DNA of 64,000 bases from Pseudomonas frederiksbergensis (lineage in GTDB: Bacteria > Pseudomonadota > Gammaproteobacteria > Pseudomonadales > Pseudomonadaceae): positions 2,758,501 to 2,822,500 of the forward strand of contig NZ_CP018319.1 in NCBI RefSeq assembly GCF_001952935.1, in the 5' to 3' direction. The notes under the pieces are model-generated. The model was not told the DNA's origin, searched no databases, and saw only the letters and a program-made list of their open reading frames with translations. Below, one piece after another: positions 43,665 to 51,745 of this stretch (position 1 is its first letter; every line of letters starts with the position of its first letter). The position numbers and the translations under genes were made by a program.

Positions 43665-45260
43665 TCATGGGTTTTTCAAACGTTCGGCCAAAGAAGTTGC
43701 CAGCTGCGCGGTCAGCCCGTAGACCGACAATTGCGGGTTTGCGCCAATGCTGGTGGGGAACAGCGAGCCGTCATGAATCGACAGATTGCCTAGTTGATGA
43801 TGCCGGCCGAGGCTGTCGGCCACGGCGTTTTTCGGGTCTTCACCCATGGCGCAACCGCCCATCACATGGGCACTGCCCAGGCGTGTGCGATACAGCTCAA
43901 GGCTCAGGCCGTCGATCAGCGTGCGCGCTTCGGCCAGGGTTTTCACGTAGCGAGCATCGGCGTGCATGGGCATTACCGCCTTGGCACCGCCCGCGAACTG
44001 GATCTCGGCCATGCTGTGGAACGAGCGACGCAATCCGTCCCAGGCGTAGGGTGAAACCTGATAGTCGAGCACCGGCGTGCCGTCACCACGCAACTCGACG
44101 CTGCCGCCGGGGCTGTCCGGATGAAAGCCGTCCCGCAGCAATGCCAGCATGGCGTGGGTGTGGGGCAGGTTTTCCATGTGCTGGGCGTTTTCCTTGCCAA
44201 AACCGCCGAGCAGGGTCGTCGCCAGTGCCGGGTGCAGCGGCGGCACTTCGAGTTTGTAAGACATTTTGCCGGTGGTGCCGTCCTGCCATTGGAAGTGGTC
44301 GGAATAGATTGATTGTGGGGCGCCATAAAACGGGTTGATCACCTCATCGAACAGCCCGGCCGACATGTTCACCAGATGTAGAAACGTCCGTTTGCCCAGC
44401 CGCTTGTGCGGATCGGGCGCCTCGGAGCGCATGAGCAGCGCCGGGCTGTTGATCCCGCCGCCGGCCAGCACGTAGTGCCGCGCCTTGACCGTGATCGTGT
44501 GTCCGGTAGGTGCGACGCAGCGGTCGTCCATCGCTACGCAGTGCAAGCCTGTGACCTTGTCGCCGCTGATCAAGAGCTTTTCGGCGCGAGCCAGATAGAG
44601 CAACTCGCCGCCTTTTTCCAGCGCCGCCGGGATGGTCGTGACCAGCATCGATTGCTTGGCGTTGGTCGGGCAACCCATGCCGCAGTAGCCCAGGTTCCAG
44701 CAGCCACGCACGTTGCGCGGGATCACATGCCAGGCATAGCCGAGTTTTTCGCAGCCTTTGCGGATCACGTCGTTGTTGGCGTTGGGCGGGATCATCCAGG
44801 GCGCGACGCCCAGGCGTTGTTCCATTTTCTCGAACCACGGCGCCATCTCGGCCGGCGTGTGGCCTTTGACCTCGTGTTCCTTGGCCCAGTGGTCGAGGGT
44901 CGGGTCCGGCGTACGAAAGCTTGAAGTCCAGTTGATCAGCGTGGTGCCGCCCACTGCGCGGCCCTGAAGGATGGTGATCGCGCCGTCCTTGCTCATGCGG
45001 CCAATGCCTTCCTGATAGAGGCTGGTGTAGGCCTGGTCTTCGAGCATCTTGAAGTCGCTGCTGGTCTTGAGCGGGCCTTCCTCGATCAGCAATACCTTGT
45101 AGCCCGCAGCGCTGAGGATTTCGGCGGTGGTGCCGCCGCCCGCGCCGCTGCCGATAATCGCCACGTCCGCTTCGAGGGCCAGGTCCTGGGTCAGTTGTGA
45201 ACCGTTGTAGGTTTTCCAGCCACGGGCCAGGCCTTCGCGGAACGGATCGGGTACGGGCAT
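43665..45260 (-). CDS. laoA: GMC-family alcohol dehydrogenase (LaoA-like)
   Basis: A 531-residue FAD enzyme of the glucose-methanol-choline family: VAIIGSGAGGGTTAEILSAA at the N-terminus, the GMC signatures AVGGTTLINWTSSFR and LAGGGINSPALLMRS, and the C-terminal HVMGGCAMGEDPKNAV with active-site His. There is no cleavable signal; it may use the Tat-exported partner. The operon (aldehyde dehydrogenase, Tat protein, GMC enzyme, divergent TetR) matches the LaoABCR system of P. aeruginosa described for long-chain alcohol oxidation. The lao symbols rest on this synteny. Confidence 0.8.
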   Translation of the reverse strand: MPVPDPFREGLARGWKTYNGSQLTQDLALEADVAIIGSGAGGGTTAEILSAAGYKVLLIEEGPLKTSSDFKMLEDQAYTSLYQEGIGRMSKDGAITILQGRAVGGTTLINWTSSFRTPDPTLDHWAKEHEVKGHTPAEMAPWFEKMEQRLGVAPWMIPPNANNDVIRKGCEKLGYAWHVIPRNVRGCWNLGYCGMGCPTNAKQSMLVTTIPAALEKGGELLYLARAEKLLISGDKVTGLHCVAMDDRCVAPTGHTITVKARHYVLAGGGINSPALLMRSEAPDPHKRLGKRTFLHLVNMSAGLFDEVINPFYGAPQSIYSDHFQWQDGTTGKMSYKLEVPPLHPALATTLLGGFGKENAQHMENLPHTHAMLALLRDGFHPDSPGGSVELRGDGTPVLDYQVSPYAWDGLRRSFHSMAEIQFAGGAKAVMPMHADARYVKTLAEARTLIDGLSLELYRTRLGSAHVMGGCAMGEDPKNAVADSLGRHHQLGNLSIHDGSLFPTSIGANPQLSVYGLTAQLATSLAERLKNP

Positions 45261-45308
45261 CTTCGGGTTCTCTTTTTATTTTGGATTCTATGGTGAGGCG
45301 GCTGACGT

Positions 45309-45376
45309 CATCGCGAGCAGGCTCGCTCCCACATTGGATCGCGTGCCCACTGTGGGAGTGAGCCTGCTCGCGATTG
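45309..45376. repeat. Inside-out REP pair inside the lao-like operon
   Basis: CATCGCGAGCAGGCTCGCTC and its complement with a short spacer. It sits between the Tat-protein gene and the GMC gene, so it lies within a likely operon. Confidence 0.85.
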
Positions 45377-45389
45377 GGTCAACTCGGTT

Positions 45390-45935
45390 TCAGACCGTAG
45401 GCGGCCCGGGATACCCGCAATGCGCCCATGACTCCGGCCGGCTGTACCACGCCATCATCACCAGTTGCATCAAGGAGCTATGGCCCATGCGCAGCAAACT
45501 CAGCGAGCTGTTTTCCCAGCGATCGAGAAAGTGCCGGATATCGTCGGCACTGGCGTTTTCCCAGCGGCCCCAGATCCCGGTCAGTGGTCCGCGGGTGATG
45601 CTCATTCCCAGCACATCGAATAGCTGCCGGGTCAGCTTGAGCATTTCCGGCGACAGGTGATTCAGACCGTTATCCAGGCAGTGCAGGGTTTCAGCGACGG
45701 CCGCCGGCATTTTTTCAACGGCCACGGCGCCGTCGAGCATCACCGGAAGCAGTGCCCGCAGAAACAGCAAGTCACCGCTGCGCAGAATCGCAAAACCGCT
45801 GGCTGGCGCGCTCGATGAGCAACCGCTGAGGCTCGCGCCCAAACCGGCAGTGGCGAGAAAAGCGCTGGCACCCAGGCTGAATTTAAGCAAGCCGCGCCGT
45901 GACAGCGCGGGTGTGTCGGACAGACTTGGGCTCAT
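45390..45935 (-). CDS. laoB: Tat-signal small subunit (LaoB-like)
   Basis: A 181-residue protein with a twin-arginine signal (SRRGLLKFSLGASAFLATAG) whose cleavage region also reads LSGC, so it may become a lipoprotein. The mature part resembles the small gluconate 2-dehydrogenase subunit-3-like partners of GMC dehydrogenases, which pair with and help export the flavin subunit. It stands between the aldehyde dehydrogenase and GMC genes. I infer that it is the partner of the GMC enzyme. Confidence 0.75.
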   Translation of the reverse strand: MSPSLSDTPALSRRGLLKFSLGASAFLATAGLGASLSGCSSSAPASGFAILRSGDLLFLRALLPVMLDGAVAVEKMPAAVAETLHCLDNGLNHLSPEMLKLTRQLFDVLGMSITRGPLTGIWGRWENASADDIRHFLDRWENSSLSLLRMGHSSLMQLVMMAWYSRPESWAHCGYPGPPTV

Positions 45936-45963
45936 TATTGTTATTACCCGATGGGAATGATCG

Positions 45964-47394
45964 TTAGCGGATAAACAGCTTCTGGATCAGCTTCTGAATG
46001 GATTTTCCGTACGGCGGGTAGATCAATTTAGCCGCATTGAACCGCTGTTTGATCAGCACGCTTTTGGCTTTGCTGAAGGTCAGGAAACCTTCATGACCGT
46101 GGTAATGGCCCATGCCCGAAGCGCCGATACCGCCGAATGGCATGTCGTCCTGAGCGACGTGCAGCAGGGTGTCGTTTAGGCACACGCCGCCGGAATGGGT
46201 TTCGTTTAGTACGCGGTGTTGCTCACGCTTGTCGTAGCCGAAGTAATACAGGGCCAGCGGACGAGGTCGTTCATTGATGTAGGCAAAGGCCTGATCCAGA
46301 TCCTTGTAGGGAACGATCGGCAACAGCGGACCGAAGATTTCATCCTGCATCACGATCATGTCGTTGCTGACATTGAGCAGCAGGCTGTGGCTCATGCGGC
46401 GCCCCTGGCCCTTGTCGAACAACGGAATCAGCAGCGCGCCCTTGCTGGTGGCGTCGCTGATGTAGCCGTTAAGGCGCGCCAATTGTCGGTCATTGATGAT
46501 CGCGGTGTAGTCCGGGTTGTCGACCAAGGTCGGATAAAACCCGCGAACCGCCTGACGATAGGCTTCGACGAAAGCACCGACGCGATCTTCCGGCACCAGC
46601 ACATAGTCCGGGGCCACGCAGGTCTGCCCGGCGTTGAGCGTCTTGCCGAAGGCGATGCGTTCGGCAGCGTCCTTGAGCGGCACGTCGCGCGAGACGATGG
46701 CCGGGGATTTGCCGCCGAGTTCGAGGGTCACCGGGGTCAGGTTCTCGGCCGCGGCACGCATCACGTGTTTGCCGATGCTGGTGGCGCCGGTGAACAGCAA
46801 GTGATCGAAGCGCAATCTGGAGAACGCGACACCGATATCGGCTTCACCCAGCACCACGCAAACCAGGTCCTGAGGGAAAATTCGGCCCAGCAGTTCCTTG
46901 AGCAACAGACCGGTGGCGGGGGTCGATTCGCTGAGCTTGAGCATCACCCGATTGCCTGCCGACAACGCGCCGACCAATGGGCCGATGGCCAGATACAGCG
47001 GGTAGTTCCAAGGCACGATCACCCCGACCACACCCAATGGTTGATAAATGACTTTGGCCGCCGCGGGTTGAAAGGCAATCCCGACCTTGCGCTTCGACGC
47101 CTTCATCCAGCCTTTGAGGTGCCGACTGGCGTAGTGAATGCCGTGCAGGCTGGGCATCAGTTCGGCGAGCAGGGTTTCATCGGCGCTGCGATGACTGAAA
47201 TCCTGGCTGATGGCATCGATCAATGCCTGACGCTCATTGCTCAACAGGTCGCGCAGGGCTTTCAGCCATTGCTGGCGCTGGGCGGCGGGCGGCATCGGGT
47301 TGGCGGCGTACGCCGCGCGTTGATCGTCGAACAGGGTCTGGAGTTCTTCCAGAGGCTGCTGCAGGTTTTGCAGATAGGCGATGTCAGCAGTCAC
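45964..47394 (-). CDS. laoC: Aldehyde dehydrogenase (coniferyl-aldehyde/LaoC type)
   Basis: A 476-residue NAD(P)-dependent aldehyde dehydrogenase. The catalytic Cys is in LNAGQTCVAPDYVLVP, the general-base Glu in TLELGGKSPAIV, and the coenzyme loop in FTGATSIGKHVMRAA. The PWNYPLYLAIGPLVGAL segment and the hydrophobic/basic C-terminus place it with the class-3-like enzymes annotated as coniferyl aldehyde dehydrogenase. First gene of the lao-like operon, so it would oxidise aldehydes made by the GMC enzyme. Confidence 0.86.
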   Translation of the reverse strand: MTADIAYLQNLQQPLEELQTLFDDQRAAYAANPMPPAAQRQQWLKALRDLLSNERQALIDAISQDFSHRSADETLLAELMPSLHGIHYASRHLKGWMKASKRKVGIAFQPAAAKVIYQPLGVVGVIVPWNYPLYLAIGPLVGALSAGNRVMLKLSESTPATGLLLKELLGRIFPQDLVCVVLGEADIGVAFSRLRFDHLLFTGATSIGKHVMRAAAENLTPVTLELGGKSPAIVSRDVPLKDAAERIAFGKTLNAGQTCVAPDYVLVPEDRVGAFVEAYRQAVRGFYPTLVDNPDYTAIINDRQLARLNGYISDATSKGALLIPLFDKGQGRRMSHSLLLNVSNDMIVMQDEIFGPLLPIVPYKDLDQAFAYINERPRPLALYYFGYDKREQHRVLNETHSGGVCLNDTLLHVAQDDMPFGGIGASGMGHYHGHEGFLTFSKAKSVLIKQRFNAAKLIYPPYGKSIQKLIQKLFIR

Positions 47395-47429
47395 GGTCGA
47401 CTCCGGATTTATTGTAATAAAGGCCTTTT

Positions 47430-47445
47430 TAGAGTCTATGCTCTA
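47430..47445. promoter_or_regulatory. Candidate TetR operator 1 (lao-like locus)
   Basis: TAGAG-TCTATG-CTCTA, a 5-bp perfect dyad with partial extension (TTTAGAG / CTCTAGA), between the divergent aldehyde dehydrogenase and TetR genes, 36 bases from the former's start. Confidence 0.45.
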
Positions 47446-47484
47446 GAAAGTCAAATGACATCCTGGCGCAGCTTTGTTTTATCC

Positions 47485-47494
47485 ATCCGCGGAT
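47485..47494. promoter_or_regulatory. Candidate TetR operator 2 (lao-like locus)
   Basis: A perfect 10-bp palindrome ATCCGCGGAT, with the wider dyad TATCC/GGATA, 47 bases before the TetR gene. Confidence 0.4.
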
Positions 47495-47540
47495 AGGTCG
47501 TAAGATGCCCGTCAACGCACTTTGAATTAAAGCCCAAGCC

Positions 47541-48212
47541 ATGGCCCCTCGGATCAAAACCAGCGAGCGCATCGTGCAGAACAGCCTGGAGCTGTTCAAT
47601 CAGCAGGGTGAGCGCAGCATCAGTACCAACCACATCGCTGCCCACATGGAAATTTCCCCGGGCAACTTGTACTACCACTTCCCCAACAAGCAGGCGATTA
47701 TCGCGGTGCTGTTCAGTGAGTACGAAAGCCTGGTGGACAGTTTCCTGCGCCCGCCCCAGGGGCGTGCCGCCACGGTCGATGACAAGCGCTTCTACCTTAA
47801 GGAACTGCTGGCCGCCATGTGGCGCTACCGGTTTTTGCACCGTGATCTGGAGCACCTGCTCGACAGTGATCCGGACCTGGCCGCCCGTTATCGACGCTTT
47901 TCCCAGCGCTGTCTGATCCATGGCACGCACATCTACGCGGGCTTCGTCGAGGCTGGCATCCTGCAAATGGACAAGGTTCAGATCGAATCCCTGACGCTCA
48001 ATGCCTGGATCATCCTGACGTCCTGGGTGCGTTTTCTGTGCACCACCCGTGAAAACTCCAATCACCTGAGCGAGCAGGCCATAAAACGTGGCGTGTATCA
48101 GGTGCTGGTGCTGGAGGCCGGTTTTGTCACGGATCAGTCTCGCGCGGCGGTGACCGCACTGTTCGAGGAGTTTTACGTGCCACTGGCCCAAGCGTTGGAA
48201 GAAGCGGGCTAG
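47541..48212 (+). CDS. laoR: TetR-family regulator (LaoR-like)
   Basis: A 223-residue regulator. The N-terminal helix-turn-helix reads RSISTNHIAAHMEISPGNLY followed by YHFPNKQAI; the rest is the helical ligand domain. It is divergent from the aldehyde dehydrogenase gene and expected to repress the lao-like operon, released by long-chain acyl or alcohol-derived ligands. AAGCCCAAGCC precedes the ATG, a weak ribosome site. Confidence 0.83.
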   Translation: MAPRIKTSERIVQNSLELFNQQGERSISTNHIAAHMEISPGNLYYHFPNKQAIIAVLFSEYESLVDSFLRPPQGRAATVDDKRFYLKELLAAMWRYRFLHRDLEHLLDSDPDLAARYRRFSQRCLIHGTHIYAGFVEAGILQMDKVQIESLTLNAWIILTSWVRFLCTTRENSNHLSEQAIKRGVYQVLVLEAGFVTDQSRAAVTALFEEFYVPLAQALEEAG

Positions 48213-48256
48213 AAACTGCAGTTGCATCAAATATCGTCTAATCACAGGAGCCCGTT

Positions 48257-49111
48257 ATGCCCATAGCGCAACTGATCAGCCCGCAAGCGTTGGACCTGAA
48301 AAAGGAGCAGCCGGGGCTGGTGATTCTGGATTGTCGTTTTGCCCTCGAAGACCCGGATTACGGGCAGCGCAGCTATGCCGAAGGGCATATTGCCGAGTCG
48401 AGCTTTGCCGATCTTGAGCGTGATTTGAGCGGGACAGTGGTCAAGGGTGTGACCGGGCGCCACCCGTTGCCTGAACCTGAAGACTTGATCGAACGTCTGC
48501 AAGCCTGGGGCGTCAACGCCGACAGCGATGTGGTTTTGTACGACGACGGCCCGGGTGCCTACGCGGCGCGGGCCTGGTGGTTGCTGGCCTGGCTGGGTAA
48601 ACGTGACGGCGTGTTCATCCTCGATGGCGGGCTCAAGGCCTGGCACGCGGCCGGTTTGCCCTTGAGTCTTGATGCGCCACAGATTGAGCGTGGCACCTTC
48701 ACGGGGACACCGGACAAGTCGCTGGTCTTGAGCGCCGAACAGCTCCAGCAGCGTCTCGGCCAGCCCGCGCTGACCCTGCTCGATGCTCGCGGCTTGCCGC
48801 GTTTCAAGGGCGAAGTAGAACCGATCGACCCGATTGCCGGGCACATTCCCGGCGCGCAATGTGCGGCGTTCACCGACAACCTGGGCAGCGACGGGCGTTT
48901 TCTGCCGGCCGATCAGCTCAAGCAGCGTTTTGCCGAGAAGCTCGGTAATCGTTCGCCGACCGATCTGGTGGCGTACTGCGGTTCTGGCGTGACGGCCTGT
49001 CACAACTTGTTTGCGCTGTGTCTGGCGGGTTATCCGTTAGGCTCGTTGTATGCCGGTTCATGGAGCGAGTGGATCAACGATCCTGCGCATGGCATCGCTA
49101 AGGGCGAGTAA
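48257..49111 (+). CDS. sseA: 3-mercaptopyruvate/thiosulfate sulfurtransferase
   Basis: A 284-residue protein with two rhodanese domains. The first is inactive-looking, with VLYDDGPGAYAARAWWLLAW; the second has the active loop VAYCGSGVTACHNL. CGSGVT is the loop form of 3-mercaptopyruvate sulfurtransferases, as in E. coli SseA, rather than the CRxG[K/R] loop of classic rhodaneses. Good AGGAG ribosome site 7 bases before the ATG. Follows the TetR gene by 44 bases. Confidence 0.87.
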   Translation: MPIAQLISPQALDLKKEQPGLVILDCRFALEDPDYGQRSYAEGHIAESSFADLERDLSGTVVKGVTGRHPLPEPEDLIERLQAWGVNADSDVVLYDDGPGAYAARAWWLLAWLGKRDGVFILDGGLKAWHAAGLPLSLDAPQIERGTFTGTPDKSLVLSAEQLQQRLGQPALTLLDARGLPRFKGEVEPIDPIAGHIPGAQCAAFTDNLGSDGRFLPADQLKQRFAEKLGNRSPTDLVAYCGSGVTACHNLFALCLAGYPLGSLYAGSWSEWINDPAHGIAKGE

Positions 49112-49125
49112 ACACAGATCCAATT

Positions 49126-49213
49126 GTGGGAGCGGGCTTGCTCGCGAAGGCGGTGGGCCAGTCGACATCAATGTTGATTGATCCGCCGCCTTCGCGAGCA
49201 AGCCCGCTCCCAC
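49126..49213. repeat. 88-bp REPIN, GTGGGAGCGGGCTTGC family
   Basis: Inverted arms with the spacer CAGTCGACATCAATGTTGAT. It lies between the convergent sseA and AraC genes. Confidence 0.9.
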
Positions 49214-49232
49214 ATTTGGATCTTCGTCGCTA

Positions 49233-50069
49233 TCAAGATTTATGTTGCCGGGCACTTCGATACGCCCCCGGCCCAACCCCGTAAACCTGCTTGAACTGCC
49301 GGCTCAGATGACTCTGGTCAGCAAACCCCAACTGCGTCGCCACTTCCAGCGGCAAACAACCGTTCTGCAACAACGCCCGCGCCCGAGCGATGCGCTGCTG
49401 CATCAGCCAGGTGTGTGGCGGCATGCCCGTGGCTCGGCGGAACACCCGGGCGAAGTGAAAGGGCGAAAGGTTGACTGCCGCTGCCAGTTCTTCCAGCGAA
49501 GGCGGCGCCGCCAATTGTGCTTGCAGCAACTCCTTGGCCAGCGTCACCGCCCGGTGTTCCTTGCCCGGCTTGCCTGCAATCGGCACCGCTGCGTGCCGTT
49601 GCAGCAGCGACAGCATCATTTCCCGCCAGACCGTTTGTTGTTGCAAGGCAGTGGACGGACTTTCCAGCAGACGATGCAGCTGGCAGAAACCCTCTACCAG
49701 ATCCGGATCGCGATACAGCGTCGCACCGAACGCCGGCAAGTTGCTGGTCGGCAGTTCCAACTCATCGAGTAGCGACAGAATCTGATCGCTGTCGGGATAG
49801 AACGCCCGATACAACCAACCATCCTCCGTGCCTTTATGGCCGGTGTGCAGTTCGTCTGGATTGATCAATACCAGCGTGCCGCTACCGGCCAGGTGTTCGG
49901 CACCGCGATAGCGATAGCGTTGGGCGCCGGCCATGATCATGCCGATCACGTACCCGTCGTGCACATGGGGCGCGAAGCGGTGTTCGATGTAGCGCGCAGA
50001 CAACAGTTCGACGCCGGCCAGCGGCGCTGTTTGCCAGAATCGGATCGACTCGCCCTGATCGACGCCCAT
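49233..50069 (-). CDS. AraC-family regulator with cupin sensor
   Basis: A 278-residue regulator: an N-terminal AraC-type beta-barrel (HRFAPHVHDGYVIGMIMAGA) and a C-terminal pair of helix-turn-helix units (SLEELAAAVNLSPFHFARVF and LEVATQLGFADQSHLSRQFK). I chose the ATG at 50069, two bases after the stop of the upstream hydrolase gene; a GTG at 50099 within that gene is possible. The tight spacing suggests one transcript. Often such regulators control nearby LysE-type exporters, but none is beside it. Confidence 0.83.
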   Translation of the reverse strand: MGVDQGESIRFWQTAPLAGVELLSARYIEHRFAPHVHDGYVIGMIMAGAQRYRYRGAEHLAGSGTLVLINPDELHTGHKGTEDGWLYRAFYPDSDQILSLLDELELPTSNLPAFGATLYRDPDLVEGFCQLHRLLESPSTALQQQTVWREMMLSLLQRHAAVPIAGKPGKEHRAVTLAKELLQAQLAAPPSLEELAAAVNLSPFHFARVFRRATGMPPHTWLMQQRIARARALLQNGCLPLEVATQLGFADQSHLSRQFKQVYGVGPGAYRSARQHKS

Positions 50070-50071
50070 CC

Positions 50072-51070
50072 TTACTGGCGACCCACGGCGGTCAACCACT
50101 GCGGGATGCGGCGTTCCAGGTAGTAACCCGGTTGCCTGAACGAGCCTTCGACGAAGCCGACATGCCCACCCTTGGTCTGTAACTCGAATTGAGTGCAGGC
50201 GGACAATTCGTCGGCTTGCGGCAGGCTGTGAGGGAAGACAAACGGGTCATCGGCCGCCTGAATAATCAGGGTCGGCGTACGAATCTCGCCAAGGAAATAG
50301 CGACTCGAAGCGCGGCGATAGTAATCCTCGGCATCGGCGAAACCGTTCAACGGCGCGGTGACCCGGCCATCGAAATCCCAGAACGTGCGCATGTTCTCCA
50401 GTGAGCCCAACGCGGCCAGCGCCGCCAGGCCATCCTCGTGCCCGTCATGCTGGAACTGGCGTTGCTTGTTCTTGATGTAGGCGACCATCTCCCGCATGAA
50501 ATGCGCCTGATAGAACTTCGAAAAACCCTGGCCGATACGGTCGGCGCATTGATCAAGACGAAACGGCACCGACACCGCCACCGCACCGACCACGCCACTG
50601 TTGCTGCCGGATTCGCCCAAGTGCTTGAGCAACACATTGCCGCCCAGGGAATAGCCGACCGCATACAACGGCGCGAGCGGTCGTTGGGCCTTCAGGTGTT
50701 TGATGGTTTCGGCGAGGTCTTCACTGACGCCGGAGTGGTAACTGCGCGGCAACAGATTCGGCTCGCCTGAACAGCCGCGCCAGTTCAGTGCGACGCTGGC
50801 CCAGCCTTGGGCACCTAGCGCTTTTTGCACGCCGGCCACGTAAGGCGAATTTGAAGAGCCGGTCAGACCGTGCAACACCAACACCAGTGGCGCACTGACG
50901 CTGTGTGGGCCGTGCCAGTCGAGGTCGAGAAAGTCGCCATCCTCAAGCCACAAGCGTTCGCGCTGGCGTTCGATGTGCGTGGTTTTGCGCCACAGCGGTC
51001 CCCACAAGGTTTGCAAGTGCGGGTTGCCGAGGCCGAAGGCAGGGGTGAAGCGTTCTGGCAGATGAGGCAC
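50072..51070 (-). CDS. YheT-type alpha/beta hydrolase
   Basis: A 332-residue hydrolase. The nucleophile elbow is GYSLGGNVLLKHL; VLHGLTGSSNSPYV supplies the oxyanion region, and AADDPFVFP and KGGHVGF carry the acid and His of the triad. NWRGCSGEPN is a family hallmark of YheT/embryogenesis-associated EMB8-like hydrolases. Natural substrate unknown, likely an ester. Confidence 0.88.
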   Translation of the reverse strand: MPHLPERFTPAFGLGNPHLQTLWGPLWRKTTHIERQRERLWLEDGDFLDLDWHGPHSVSAPLVLVLHGLTGSSNSPYVAGVQKALGAQGWASVALNWRGCSGEPNLLPRSYHSGVSEDLAETIKHLKAQRPLAPLYAVGYSLGGNVLLKHLGESGSNSGVVGAVAVSVPFRLDQCADRIGQGFSKFYQAHFMREMVAYIKNKQRQFQHDGHEDGLAALAALGSLENMRTFWDFDGRVTAPLNGFADAEDYYRRASSRYFLGEIRTPTLIIQAADDPFVFPHSLPQADELSACTQFELQTKGGHVGFVEGSFRQPGYYLERRIPQWLTAVGRQ

Positions 51071-51133
51071 GATGGTTCTCGATGCAGCGGTGCGAGCCTC
51101 GTGTGAGGCGCGCCCCTTTTTCAGGCCGGTTGA

Positions 51134-51745
51134 TTAACCGGCAATCTCTGCCATACGTTGCCATAGCGCGTAATACACCCGCCCGGATTTCTGCTCCCGG
51201 TGCAGGCGCCAGTTGCCTGGTAAGCCAAGGCTCGATGGCGCATTCTCGCTTTCAGTGTAGATCCAGGCTTCGTCGGCCAGCCACTGACGTTCTTCAAGTA
51301 ATGCACAAACGCCTGGCAACAGGTTCTGGTTGAACGGCGGATCGAGGAACACCAGGTCGTAGGCAGTCGCTGTCTGGGTTTCCAGGTAGCGCAGGGCATC
51401 GGCGGTCTGAATCTGGCCGGTGGTGCAGCGCAGCGTGCCCAGATGCTCCTTGATGCTGGCGACCGCGATGTTGCTGGCGTCCAGCGCCTGACCCATGGCC
51501 GCCCCACGGGACAAGGCTTCGAGGAACAACGCGCCGCTGCCCGCGAACGGGTCCAGGACCTTGGCGCCTGCAACATACGGCGCGAGCCAGTTGAACAGGG
51601 TTTCACGCACCCGGTCCGGGGTAGGGCGCAGGCCTGGGGCATCCGGGAAGCTCAGCTTTCGGCTGCCCCATTCACCGCCGATGATGCGCAGTTGGTTCAC
51701 GCCGTTATGGACGTTGTGTACGGGTTTTTTTGGACGAGTGGCCAT
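51134..51745 (-). CDS. rsmD: 16S rRNA (guanine966-N2)-methyltransferase
   Basis: This 203-residue SAM enzyme methylates G966 of 16S rRNA. RIIGGEWGSRKLSFPDAPGL, RPTPDRVRETLFNWL, VLDPFAGSGALFLEALSRGA and the catalytic LVFLDPPFNQ are in order as expected. Its ATG shares its last base region with the stop of the upstream M16 gene (TAATG), so translation is coupled. Confidence 0.95.
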   Translation of the reverse strand: MATRPKKPVHNVHNGVNQLRIIGGEWGSRKLSFPDAPGLRPTPDRVRETLFNWLAPYVAGAKVLDPFAGSGALFLEALSRGAAMGQALDASNIAVASIKEHLGTLRCTTGQIQTADALRYLETQTATAYDLVFLDPPFNQNLLPGVCALLEERQWLADEAWIYTESENAPSSLGLPGNWRLHREQKSGRVYYALWQRMAEIAG

